In this document: one piece after another, positions 1 to 7,905 of the stretch
Numbering within the stretch: the stretch's first letter is position 1
Layout of the letters: the number at the start of each line of letters is the position of its first letter
Source of the DNA: JAHEJX01 sp041605955
Lineage (GTDB): Bacteria > Actinomycetota > Acidimicrobiia > Spongiisociales > UBA5794
NCBI GenBank assembly: GCA_041605955.1
Contig: JBFIXI010000020.1
Coordinates: 1-55,775, forward strand
Length of the DNA stretch: 55,775 bases
Direction of reading: 5' to 3'
Program-made: the position numbers and the translations under genes
The notes under the pieces: model-generated
The model's database searches: none
What the model was told of the DNA's origin: nothing
The model's input: only the letters and a program-made list of their open reading frames with translations

Positions 1-17
1 CCCCCCCCGCTTGGTTC

Positions 18-59
18 CGAACGAGTGACCGGCGGTGAGTCCCGCCGGTCACTCGTTCG
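18..59. terminator. 18-bp perfect hairpin, probable terminator
   Basis: Positions 18-35 and 42-59 are perfect reverse complements around a 6-nt loop (36-41). The hairpin lies just downstream of the minus-strand gene ending at 74. There is no T-tract on either side, as is common for GC-rich actinobacterial terminators, so the terminator role is inferred from stem strength and position. Confidence 0.65.
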
Positions 60-73
60 ATTTCGAGACCGCA

Positions 74-478
74 CTACCAGGTCTGGTCGCGCCGCCACAG
101 GTGCGCCATCAGCACCACGGCCAGCAGCGCCACCCCTACGGCGGCGGCGGCGGGCCACCCCACCCCGAACTCGGCCGGGTCGACCCGCGGCGGCGAGGTC
201 GTCACCGGTATCTCGACGTCGGGGGCGGGGAGCGGAGCGAACGGGTCCCGAACATCCGTCGGTTCGGCGGGGCGCTCCTCGATGGCCTCCTCCGGCTCGG
301 CGGGAGCACCAGGCTCGACGGTCGACTTGTCCTCCTGCAGCGCGGCCCGGCGAGAATCGGTTGCCGGATAAGCGTCGGCAGCGGTCGCTCCCGCCGCCAA
401 CATCATCAGCGCCACCAGTCCCGCCACGACGGGCAGTCCCAGCAATCGGAGCTGATGTGAGGTGCGTTGGTCGATCAT
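74..478 (-). CDS. Hypothetical exported protein, single C-terminal membrane anchor
   Basis: A 134-residue protein I do not recognise. An N-terminal hydrophobic segment (about residues 12-35) looks like a signal peptide or signal anchor. A middle part rich in Pro, Glu and Ala (about 45-100) looks disordered. A second hydrophobic stretch (about 108-126) is followed by a short basic tail, giving a type I membrane topology with a disordered outside region. The start is ATG, with a purine-rich but not classical leader (ggaaggg). It is divergent from the glycosyltransferase at 621 and ends just before a strong hairpin, so it is probably monocistronic. No catalytic motif is visible. Confidence 0.6.
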   Translation of the reverse strand: MIDQRTSHQLRLLGLPVVAGLVALMMLAAGATAADAYPATDSRRAALQEDKSTVEPGAPAEPEEAIEERPAEPTDVRDPFAPLPAPDVEIPVTTSPPRVDPAEFGVGWPAAAAVGVALLAVVLMAHLWRRDQTW

Positions 479-584
479 GTAGCTGTGACGCCCTTCCGGG
501 TACTCGAGGTTCCCGGGAGCCTCAAGCAGGGACTAGCTACTACCGATCACATCCCAGGGCCGCTGGCGGCGCCATCGCCGTCGG

Positions 585-590
585 TATGCT
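585..590 (+). promoter_or_regulatory. Possible -10 box TATGCT for the glycan operon
   Basis: A TANNNT hexamer about 30 nt before the TTG start at 621. It is the best -10-like match in the 142-nt divergent gap. No convincing -35 box is seen. Confidence 0.3.
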
Positions 591-620
591 CGCGACAGCT
601 GACATGACCGGAGCGGAGCC

Positions 621-1559
621 TTGAGCGCAGAGATCATCACCTCCATCCACGACGGCGACCCGGTGGTCGACGTGACCGTCGTGCTGCCCGTCTACAACGA
701 GTCCGGCCACCTGGAGAAGGAGATCTTCCGGGTGCGGGAGGCGATGGAGGCGTCCCGCTACTCCTACGAGATCCTGGTGGTCGACGACGGCTCCACAGAC
801 GGCTCCGCCGAGATCTTGCGCGGGATCGACGGTATCCGCCTCCTCCAGTTCGTCCACAACCGGGGCTCGGGCTCGGCCCGCAAGTACGGGACGCTGGCGG
901 CGCGGGGTCGGATCGTGGTGTGGACCGACGTCGACATGAGCTATCCGAACGACCAGATCCCCGACCTGGTCGACCAGCTCCAGCATCACGATCAGGTGGT
1001 GGGTGCCCGCCGCACCGAGGAGGGCTCCAACAAGTTCTTGCGCCGACCCGCCAAGTGGTTCATCCGCAAGCTGGCCAGCTACCTCTCCGGCACCGAGATC
1101 CCCGACCTGAACTCCGGCTTCCGAGCGTTCCGGCGCGACGTTGGGCTGCAGTTCCTCTACCTCCTCCCGACCGGCTTCTCCTGCGTGACCACCATCACGA
1201 TGACGTTCCTATCGAACGGCTACACCATCAGGTACGTGCCGATCGACTACTTCCCCCGGGAGGGCAACTCCAAGTTCCACTGGTGGAAGGACACCCGCCG
1301 CTACCTCCTCCAGGTCGTTCGTATGGTGCTCTCGTACTCACCACTCAAGGTGTTGATGCCGCCGGCAATCCTCCTCGGGGTCATCGGCGCCGGCAAGCTG
1401 ATCTTCGACCTCTTCGACAAGAACTTCCGCATCGGCACCAATACGATCGTGATCCTCGGCGTCTCGGCGTCCCTGGCACTGCTGGCGATGCTGGCCGACC
1501 TGCTGGTGCAGCTGAACAAGAAGCGCCACGACGTCTTGCCGGCCACGTTGCGGCAGTAG
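621..1559 (+). CDS. Family 2 glycosyltransferase, dolichyl-phosphate sugar synthase-like, with two C-terminal membrane segments
   Basis: This 312-residue GT-A enzyme probably moves a sugar from an NDP donor to a polyprenyl phosphate at the inner membrane face. Seen: a VVLPVYNE start of the GT2 fold (about residues 20-27), Asp55-Asp56 in LVVDDGSTDG, a D-x-D motif (Asp103-Val-Asp105) that would bind the metal-nucleotide, and two hydrophobic helices at about 243-265 and 273-297, as in GtrB/DPM-type enzymes. The start is TTG with a good ribosome site (ggagcggagcc). It opens the operon and is followed by a flippase-like protein, which fits a lipid-linked sugar donor that is then flipped. Donor and acceptor cannot be read from sequence. 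Confidence 0.88.
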   Translation: MSAEIITSIHDGDPVVDVTVVLPVYNESGHLEKEIFRVREAMEASRYSYEILVVDDGSTDGSAEILRGIDGIRLLQFVHNRGSGSARKYGTLAARGRIVVWTDVDMSYPNDQIPDLVDQLQHHDQVVGARRTEEGSNKFLRRPAKWFIRKLASYLSGTEIPDLNSGFRAFRRDVGLQFLYLLPTGFSCVTTITMTFLSNGYTIRYVPIDYFPREGNSKFHWWKDTRRYLLQVVRMVLSYSPLKVLMPPAILLGVIGAGKLIFDLFDKNFRIGTNTIVILGVSASLALLAMLADLLVQLNKKRHDVLPATLRQ

Positions 1560-1573
1560 ACAGCGGCCGGCGC

Positions 1574-2539
1574 ATGCACCGGGCGGCTTCGCAGAGCGAC
1601 CCCCTCAGCAGCGGCAAGCGCTGGGAACGGTGGATCGGCTTTACGATCGCCGCGGCCGCCCTCGTCGTGATTGCCGTCGTGGCGATATCCAATTGGGCCG
1701 AGTGGTCCCGCCTGGTCGCTCGCGCCCGCCTGCTTCCCCTGATCGGTGCGCTGGCCGCCGCCATCGTGGGCCAGTTTTTGAACACGGTCATCGCCCACGA
1801 GTCGCTCAAGGTGGACGGCTCGCCTCTGCCGCTGCGGGCCGTCTATCGCATCATCGCCGTCGGCGGATTGGCGAAGTTCATCCCCGGAGGTGTGTGGCAA
1901 GTGGGATCGCAGTACGGTCTCGGCCGCGCCGAGGGCCTCGGGTTCCGCACCTCGATGCTGGCCTGGATCGAGCCGACGGCGTTCAACGTGACGGTCGGTG
2001 GGGGGCTGGCTCTGCTGGCCGCCACCACCACCGCCTACGGAATCCCGGCGATACTTCTCGTGGCCGGCGCGCTGCTGGCCTTCGCCGCCTCGACCAACCC
2101 GATCCGTTATCGGATCTACCGGATGGTGCGGCTCGTTGCCAAGAACCACCCCGAACCGGCTCGGTTTGCCGGCTGGCCACTGCGCTTCGGCCTGACCGTT
2201 GGCATCATCGCGCTGACCGGGCTGGGCGGGATGCTCGTCATTGAGGCCTTCGGCTTGGCCCCGTCGCCCGGCTTCTTGGGCAGCGTCGCCGCCTTTGTCG
2301 GTGCTTGGGTCATCGGCGTTCTGGTCTTCCCGGTTCCCGGCGGTCTGGGCATCCGGGAGGGTGCCCTGGTGATCGCGCTGGCCCCGTGGATCCCGGCCTC
2401 GGAAGCCGTGTTGGTAGCGACGGCAAGCCGATTGGTGGCGGTAGCGGCCGAGTTGGGCGGCGCCCTCATTGGCCTGACGATCAGGCCGGGCGCGGGGGAT
2501 CGCAACAAAAGCTCCCACCACACGGATGCACCGGCTTGA
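1574..2539 (+). CDS. Flippase-like integral membrane protein (lysylphosphatidylglycerol synthase TM family)
   Basis: A 321-residue polytopic protein with about eight hydrophobic helices. It resembles the membrane domain of MprF/LPG synthases and the stand-alone family often found beside DPM-like glycosyltransferases. Typical landmarks are GGLAKFIPGGVWQ near residue 97 and FPVPGGLGIREGAL near residue 256. The open frame runs upstream into the previous gene, but the ATG at 1574, 14 nt after that gene's stop, gives the expected N-terminus. Its place beside the GT2 suggests translocation of a lipid-linked sugar across the membrane. That role is inferred from family and context. Confidence 0.8.
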   Translation: MHRAASQSDPLSSGKRWERWIGFTIAAAALVVIAVVAISNWAEWSRLVARARLLPLIGALAAAIVGQFLNTVIAHESLKVDGSPLPLRAVYRIIAVGGLAKFIPGGVWQVGSQYGLGRAEGLGFRTSMLAWIEPTAFNVTVGGGLALLAATTTAYGIPAILLVAGALLAFAASTNPIRYRIYRMVRLVAKNHPEPARFAGWPLRFGLTVGIIALTGLGGMLVIEAFGLAPSPGFLGSVAAFVGAWVIGVLVFPVPGGLGIREGALVIALAPWIPASEAVLVATASRLVAVAAELGGALIGLTIRPGAGDRNKSSHHTDAPA

Positions 2540-2660
2540 CAGGGAAGCGGCCTATGACCGGGACGGCATGGCACAGCACGGCCCGCTGTGCTGGCTACCG
2601 TTTGTAGAGAAAGCGCTCCATTCGAGCTTTGACGACGCCGACACGAACCACATGGAACAG

Positions 2661-3434
2661 ATGAAAGCGGTAATTCTCGCCGGAGGCGTGGGATCGCGGC
2701 TCCAGGAGGAGACCGTGTCGCGCCCCAAGCCGATGGTCGAGATCGGCGGGCGGCCGATCCTGTGGCACATCATGAAGCTCTATTCCCACTACGGAATCCA
2801 CGATTTCATCATCTGCCTGGGCTACCTGGGTTATCAGATCAAGGAGTACTTCGCCAACTACGTGCTCCACAGCTCGAACGTCACCGTCGACCTGGCGAGC
2901 AACCAGATGGACTTCCATGGATCAACCGCCGAGCCGTGGCGGGTGACACTCGTGGACACGGGCGAGACCACTATGACGGGAGGCCGCCTGAGGCGGATTG
3001 CTCCCTACCTCGATGGTGCCGACGACTTCTTCATGACGTACGGCGATGGCGTCGCCGACGTCGACCTGGCGGCCTCCCTCAAGTTCCATCGCGAGTCCGG
3101 CTTGCTTGCCACGATGACGGTGGTGCGACCACCGGGGCGGTTCGGAGCCGTGAGCATTGCCGCGGATCGAGTCGACCGGTTCATCGAGAAGCCCGCCGGC
3201 GATGGCGGCTACATCAACGGCGGCTTCTTCGTTCTCACTCCCCAGATATTCGACCTGATCGAGGGTGATGACACCGTCTGGGAGGGTGAGCCGCTCAGCT
3301 GGCTGGCAGACAACAGCCAGCTCGCCGCCTACCAACATGACGGGTTCTGGCTGCCCATGGACACGGTACGCGACCGCGCAGTGCTCGAGCGGCTCTGGCG
3401 CCGACCCAACCCGCCGTGGAAGGTGTGGGCGTGA
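2661..3434 (+). CDS. rfbF: Glucose-1-phosphate cytidylyltransferase
   Basis: Makes CDP-glucose from CTP and glucose 1-phosphate, the first step of CDP-deoxyhexose synthesis. The N-terminus MKAVILAGGVGSRL is the nucleotidyltransferase signature, followed by ETVSRPKPMVEIGG with the catalytic Lys, an FMTYGDGVAD metal-binding stretch near residues 120-130, and a C-terminal WLPMDTVRDR. With the ATG at 2661 the protein has 257 residues, the usual RfbF length; an ATG three codons earlier (2652) is also possible. It is followed by rfbG with a 4-nt GTGA overlap, so the two are translationally coupled and act in sequence. Confidence 0.93.
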   Translation: MKAVILAGGVGSRLQEETVSRPKPMVEIGGRPILWHIMKLYSHYGIHDFIICLGYLGYQIKEYFANYVLHSSNVTVDLASNQMDFHGSTAEPWRVTLVDTGETTMTGGRLRRIAPYLDGADDFFMTYGDGVADVDLAASLKFHRESGLLATMTVVRPPGRFGAVSIAADRVDRFIEKPAGDGGYINGGFFVLTPQIFDLIEGDDTVWEGEPLSWLADNSQLAAYQHDGFWLPMDTVRDRAVLERLWRRPNPPWKVWA

Positions 3435-4480
3435 ACCCGCAGTTCTGGAGCGGTAAGCGAGTGCTGCTCACAGGACATACGGGATTCAAGGGAGCGTGGC
3501 TGACCCTGTGGCTGCAAGAGCTCGGCGCCACGGTTGTCGGCCTCGGGCTGAACCCGGCGACAGATCCTTCTCTGTACGAGGTATTGGCTCCGTGGCCGCA
3601 ACTGACTTCGATCATCGGCGATGTGCGCGACGAACCAACCGTCGGGGAGGCCATGGCGACTGCGGAGCCGGACATCGTCTTCCACATGGCGGCCCAGTCG
3701 CTGGTTCGAAGGTCGTACGCCGACCCGGTGGAGACATTCGCTACCAACACCATGGGCACGGTGCACTTGCTCAATGCGGTGCGCACGATGCCGTCGATCG
3801 GCGCAGCCTTGATCATCACGAGCGACAAGGTCTACGACCACGCCGCTACCACAGCCGATTTCGTCGAGGAAGACCGCCTCGGCGGCTCCGACCCATACAG
3901 CGCATCGAAAGCGATCCAGGAGCTGGTGACCGCCGCCTTTGCGGCCAGCTACTTCGCTGCCGGCGCTCCTGCCGTGGCCACGTGTCGGGCCGGCAACGTG
4001 ATCGGCGGTGGCGACTGGGCTCCGGATCGATTGATTCCCGACTTTTTCCGGGCCCTCGACTCCGGCCAGCGCCTCGAGCTTCGTCACCCGGGCGCGACTC
4101 GTCCGTGGCAACACGTCTTGGATCCGCTGCACGGCTACCTCATGTATGCACAGGGGCTGTACAGCGGGGAGGAGCTGCCGGCGGCCCTCAACTTCGGTCC
4201 CGACGAGCCGGGGCCCACGGTGGCGGAGGTCATCACCCGACTGAGCGCCATGTGCGACTGGAGCGACGGATGGGACCACGCCGGTGCCACCTGGCCGGAG
4301 CGCGCCGAGCTCCGCCTCGATTCGTCTGCCGCCACCAAGGCTCTCGACTGGCGACCGGCGTTGACCATCGACCAGAGCTTGGAATGGACTTCTTCGTGGT
4401 ACCGGGCTCATGGCGCAGGCGACGACATGAGAGAGTTCTCGGTCGGGCAGATCCGCCGCTATGTAGACCTGATCGTATGA
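3431..4480 (+). CDS. rfbG: CDP-glucose 4,6-dehydratase
   Basis: An NAD-dependent extended SDR that turns CDP-glucose into CDP-4-keto-6-deoxyglucose. Seen: the GHTGFKG variant of the Rossmann glycine motif (residues 15-21), the Tyr156-xxx-Lys160 catalytic pair (YSASK), ITSDKVYD before it, and the CRAGNVIGGGDWA stretch typical of RfbG. I chose the GTG at 3431 because it overlaps the rfbF stop as GTGA, has a ggaagg leader, and gives the familiar MNPQFW N-terminus (349 residues). GTG codons at 3416 and 3425 are less likely. The next gene overlaps by ATGA. Confidence 0.93.
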   Translation: MNPQFWSGKRVLLTGHTGFKGAWLTLWLQELGATVVGLGLNPATDPSLYEVLAPWPQLTSIIGDVRDEPTVGEAMATAEPDIVFHMAAQSLVRRSYADPVETFATNTMGTVHLLNAVRTMPSIGAALIITSDKVYDHAATTADFVEEDRLGGSDPYSASKAIQELVTAAFAASYFAAGAPAVATCRAGNVIGGGDWAPDRLIPDFFRALDSGQRLELRHPGATRPWQHVLDPLHGYLMYAQGLYSGEELPAALNFGPDEPGPTVAEVITRLSAMCDWSDGWDHAGATWPERAELRLDSSAATKALDWRPALTIDQSLEWTSSWYRAHGAGDDMREFSVGQIRRYVDLIV

Positions 4481-5712
4481 GCGAGGCGCGGCAGTGCCGA
4501 TTCTGCGGTTCGCCGCTGCAGCAAACCTTTGCCGACCTGGGCCGCACGCCGCTGGCGAACTCGTACCTACGGGCTGAGGAGCTCGATCGTGACGAGCCGA
4601 CCTACCCGTTGCACGCCCGCGTCTGTGGCGAGTGCTTCTTGGTCCAGCTTCCTGAGATGGCATCGCCTCACGAGTTGTTCGCCGACTACGCCTACTACTC
4701 GAGCTATTCGACGAGTTGGCTCGAGCATTCGAAGCGATTCGCCGAGGAAGCGATCGAACGGTTCGCGCTCGACGAGTCGTCGCTGGTCATCGTGGTCGCC
4801 AGCAACGTCGGATATCTGCTGCGTTTCTTCCAAGAGGCGTCGATCCCGGTGCTGGGAATCGAGCCGGCCGCCAACATCGCTGCGGAGGCGGTCGCCGCGG
4901 GGATTCCGACGGAACCCGAATTCTTCGGAGTCGCGTTGGCGCAGACTCTCGTGAGCCGGGGGATGCGTCCCGACTTGCTGGTTGGCAACAACGTCTTGGC
5001 ACACGTCCCCGACCTCAACGACTTCGTCGCCGGATTGGCGATTCTGCTCGCGCCGCACGGCACGTTGGCCATGGAATTCCCGCACCTCCTCAACCTGATC
5101 ACGGAAGTCCAGTACGACACGATCTATCACGAGCACTTCTCCTATCTCTCACTATTGAGCGTGGAACGCGTCTTTGCGTCCCACGGACTACGGGTCTACG
5201 ACGTGGAGCGCATTGCGACGCACGGAGGCAGCCTGCGCATCTTCGCCGGCGCGAACGCCACCGCGCCGGCAGCCTCGTCGCGAGTGGTCGAGCTGCGGGC
5301 CCGCGAAGACGAGGCGGGGCTCGCCGACCTGCCCACCTACGCCCAGTTTGCCTCCGTGGTGGAGGTCGCCAAGACGAGCCTGCGGCGGTTTCTCGAGGAA
5401 GCCAAGGCGGCCGGCAAATCGGTCGCCGCTTACGGGGCCGCCGCCAAGGGCAACACTCTGTTGAACACGGTGGGCGCCACCACCGAGCACATCGAGTATG
5501 TGGTCGATCGCAACCCGCACAAGCAGGGCCTCTACCTGCCAGGATCACACCTGCCCATTCACCCCCCAGAGCACATCTTCGAGACGCGTCCCGACTATGT
5601 ACTGATCCTCCCCTGGAACCTCACCGACGAGATCACGAGCCAGATGGCGGACATCCGCTCGTGGGGCGGACGATTCGTCATCGCGATCCCGGAGACGCGC
5701 GTTCTACCGTGA
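4477..5712 (+). CDS. Sugar C-methyltransferase (zinc-binding, NovU/TylC3/TcaB9 type) with an altered SAM motif
   Basis: A 411-residue homologue of SAM-dependent enzymes that put a methyl group on C3 of NDP-4-keto-6-deoxyhexoses. Seen: an N-terminal zinc site (Cys7, Cys10, Cys50, Cys53), a central Rossmann methyltransferase domain, the conserved YHEHFSYLS stretch with His218 and His220 expected at the active site, and the C-terminal domain with YGAAAKGN. The SAM-binding motif is odd: where relatives read roughly VVEIASNDGYLL, this protein has Val106 and Val111 in place of the acidic Glu and Asp. Its position right after RfbG points to CDP-4-keto-6-deoxyglucose or a derivative as substrate. Activity is uncertain because of the two changes. 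Confidence 0.85.
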   Translation: MSEARQCRFCGSPLQQTFADLGRTPLANSYLRAEELDRDEPTYPLHARVCGECFLVQLPEMASPHELFADYAYYSSYSTSWLEHSKRFAEEAIERFALDESSLVIVVASNVGYLLRFFQEASIPVLGIEPAANIAAEAVAAGIPTEPEFFGVALAQTLVSRGMRPDLLVGNNVLAHVPDLNDFVAGLAILLAPHGTLAMEFPHLLNLITEVQYDTIYHEHFSYLSLLSVERVFASHGLRVYDVERIATHGGSLRIFAGANATAPAASSRVVELRAREDEAGLADLPTYAQFASVVEVAKTSLRRFLEEAKAAGKSVAAYGAAAKGNTLLNTVGATTEHIEYVVDRNPHKQGLYLPGSHLPIHPPEHIFETRPDYVLILPWNLTDEITSQMADIRSWGGRFVIAIPETRVLP

Positions 5713-6239
5713 AGTTCCTCGCCACCTCGATCGCCGGCGTAGTCGTGGTCGAGCTCGAGGAGCTCCCCGACGAGCGCGGAATGTTTGCCCGCACTTTCTC
5801 GAAGGACGAGTTCGCGGCGCGCGGCCTGCTGCATGAGCCGGTCGAGGCCAACTTGTCGTTCAACCACGCCGCGGGAACGTTGCGCGGTATGCACTATCAG
5901 GCCGAGCCCCATCCCGAAGCCAAGCTGGTGCGCTGCACGAGGGGATCGATGTTCGACGTCGCCGTCGATCTGCGTCCCGACTCCCCTTCCTACTGCCGAT
6001 GGTTCGGAGTGACACTGGCTGCCGACGAGCGGAACGCGCTGCACATACCGCCGGGGTGTGCTCACGGTTTCGTCACACTCGAGGATGCCACCGAGGTGCT
6101 CTATCTGATGGGTGAGAGGTATTACGCGGAGTTGGCCCGCGGGGTGCGCTGGAACGACCCGGCCTTCGGCATCGAATGGCCGGTCGCGCCGGCCGTCATC
6201 TCTGGGCGTGACGCCGCTTTCGAGGATTTCACACCGTGA
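5709..6239 (+). CDS. dTDP-4-dehydrorhamnose 3,5-epimerase-like protein (RmlC fold)
   Basis: A 176-residue cupin of the RmlC family that would epimerise C3 and/or C5 of a 4-keto-6-deoxy sugar. Seen: DERGMFAR near the N-terminus, TLRGMHYQ with the catalytic His, PEAKLVRC with the conserved Lys-Leu-Val-Arg, HIPPGCAHGFVTL, and the YLMGERYY region with the expected Tyr. It starts at GTG with a 4-nt GTGA overlap with the methyltransferase and ends in GTGA overlap with the next gene. In this CDP-sugar cluster the substrate is likely a CDP- rather than dTDP-sugar, so I leave the rfbC symbol off. Confidence 0.85.
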   Translation: MKFLATSIAGVVVVELEELPDERGMFARTFSKDEFAARGLLHEPVEANLSFNHAAGTLRGMHYQAEPHPEAKLVRCTRGSMFDVAVDLRPDSPSYCRWFGVTLAADERNALHIPPGCAHGFVTLEDATEVLYLMGERYYAELARGVRWNDPAFGIEWPVAPAVISGRDAAFEDFTP

Positions 6240-7156
6240 GACTGCTCGTTACCGGTGCCAGTGGCTTCATCGGGAGCCAGGTTCTCGAACAACTGGCCGG
6301 AGGACCGGTCACGGTGCATGCCGTGGCTCGAACACCAGCTCGTGATCTCCCAGCTACCTGGCATGCGGCCGATCTACTCGATGCCGCAGCGCGCGCCGCG
6401 GTCGTCGCCACCGTGGAGCCGACCCACCTGCTTCATCTCGCCTGGGTGACCGAGCACGGCGTCTTCTGGGAATCGCCCCGCAATCACGACTGGGCGGAAG
6501 CGACCATCTCCCTCCTCGAGGAATTCGCCGCGGCCGGCGGCCGGCGAGCAGTTGTCGCCGGGAGCTGCGCAGAGTACGACTGGAGCGATCCAGGCCTGGT
6601 GACCGGAACTTGCCACGAGACAGCGACGCCATTGGGCGCCGCCAGTCTGTACGGTCGAGTGCGGGCAGAGACGTTCCGCCGAGCTACGCAGCTGGCAGCC
6701 TCATCGGGGCTGTCACTTGCTTGGGCTCGCCTCTTCTTCTTGTTCGGCCCTCGTGAGAATCCCCGCCGCCTGGTGCCCTCCCTGATAAGGGCGGCCCTCA
6801 CCGCCGAGACGCTCGAGCTGACGCACCCCGACCGCATCGTTGATCTCATCAGCACATTCGACGCTGCCACCGCCCTCATCCGCATTTTGGAATCAGAGGT
6901 GGCGGGGCCCGTCAACGTGGCGTCTGGGCAGGGTGTTCGCCTGGCGGCGCTCGCCGCCCAGATCAACCAGATTGCCGGCCGCCCCTCAATGCCCGAATCG
7001 TCGGCGGCGCCACCGGACGTCCGCTTGGTCGCCGACGTCACCCGACTATCAACCGAGGTCGGGTTCGAGCCGAAGTACGATCTCGAGGCCGCTCTCGAAG
7101 GGGCAATCTCGTGGTGGCGCCACCATCCGAGATGGTCGGACGATACGGTCGAATGA
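6236..7156 (+). CDS. NAD(P)-dependent epimerase/reductase (extended SDR)
   Basis: A 306-residue Rossmann protein, probably the 4-ketoreductase or an epimerase that finishes the deoxyhexose. The N-terminal LLVTGASGFIGSQ is the GxxGxxG dinucleotide motif. The active-site region reads SLYGRVRAE: Tyr139 is present but the usual Lys four residues on is Arg143, which is unusual and could alter catalysis. The start is GTG overlapping the previous stop; it overlaps the next gene by ATGA. As the last sugar-modifying redox enzyme in the operon, it fits reduction of the C4 keto group. Confidence 0.8.
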   Translation: MRLLVTGASGFIGSQVLEQLAGGPVTVHAVARTPARDLPATWHAADLLDAAARAAVVATVEPTHLLHLAWVTEHGVFWESPRNHDWAEATISLLEEFAAAGGRRAVVAGSCAEYDWSDPGLVTGTCHETATPLGAASLYGRVRAETFRRATQLAASSGLSLAWARLFFLFGPRENPRRLVPSLIRAALTAETLELTHPDRIVDLISTFDAATALIRILESEVAGPVNVASGQGVRLAALAAQINQIAGRPSMPESSAAPPDVRLVADVTRLSTEVGFEPKYDLEAALEGAISWWRHHPRWSDDTVE

Positions 7157-7905
7157 GCGAGCATGAGGAAGCTGTGAGTGACATCGAATTCGAAACGCGT
7201 AACCGGGAGATGATCGCGGCGATGGCGCGCGACCCTGAGCTCCAGAACCTCACTCAGGCGTGGTTCGAGAGGGGCTACGGCTACGAGTACTCGTATCACT
7301 TCACATGGATGGGGCTCCCGATCATCCAATACCCGCAGGACATCGTGGCGATGCAGGAGCTGATCTGGACGGTCCGGCCGAATGCGATCATCGAGACCGG
7401 CATTGCCCGCGGCGGGTCAATCGTCTTCTACGCGTCGATGCTCGAGGTCATGGCCATCGAAGGAATTGTCGTCGGAGTCGACATCGACATTCGCCGGCCC
7501 AACCGGATGGCCGTCGAGGGACACCCGATGAGCCATCGAATCAGGATGATCGAGGGCTCGTCGACCGATAGCGCCGTCGTGGATGACGTGAAGGGTCTCA
7601 TTGCCGGTCGAGACAACGTGATGGTGGTTCTCGACTCCAACCACACCCACCGCCATGTGCTCGAGGAGTTGCGACTGTATGGCCCGCTGGTCAGCCCCGG
7701 CAGTTACCTCGTCGTCTTCGATACCGTCGTCGAGCTGATGCCGCCCGACACCTACCCAGATCGGCCCTGGGGCCGCGGGGACAACCCGATGTCGGCAGTC
7801 AAGGAATTCCTTGCAGACAACCCGGACTTCGAGATCGACGAGACCATAACCGACAAGCTGCTGGTCACGGTCGCCCCTTCCGGATACCTGCGCCGCCGCA
7901 GTTAG
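7153..7905 (+). CDS. CmcI/rhamnosyl O-methyltransferase family protein
   Basis: A 250-residue member of the cephalosporin hydroxylase/rhamnosyl O-methyltransferase family, which has a SAM-dependent methyltransferase fold. Seen: IIETGIARGGSIVFYAS (SAM glycine-rich loop), VVGVDIDIRRPNR (acidic end of strand 2), VMVVLDSNHTH and SPGSYLVVFDT (metal and catalytic side). The ATG at 7153 overlaps the previous stop (ATGA), so I use it rather than the longer open frame from 7111. In a sugar operon an O-methyltransferase acting on the finished deoxyhexose is the best guess; despite the family name, hydroxylation is unlikely. Its TAG shares bases with the TAA of the convergent gene. Confidence 0.8.
   Translation: MSEHEEAVSDIEFETRNREMIAAMARDPELQNLTQAWFERGYGYEYSYHFTWMGLPIIQYPQDIVAMQELIWTVRPNAIIETGIARGGSIVFYASMLEVMAIEGIVVGVDIDIRRPNRMAVEGHPMSHRIRMIEGSSTDSAVVDDVKGLIAGRDNVMVVLDSNHTHRHVLEELRLYGPLVSPGSYLVVFDTVVELMPPDTYPDRPWGRGDNPMSAVKEFLADNPDFEIDETITDKLLVTVAPSGYLRRRS

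Noticed and set aside
1..10. Run of C at the window start
   Set aside because: An eight-base homopolymer at a contig or window edge may be an artefact and carries no evident function.
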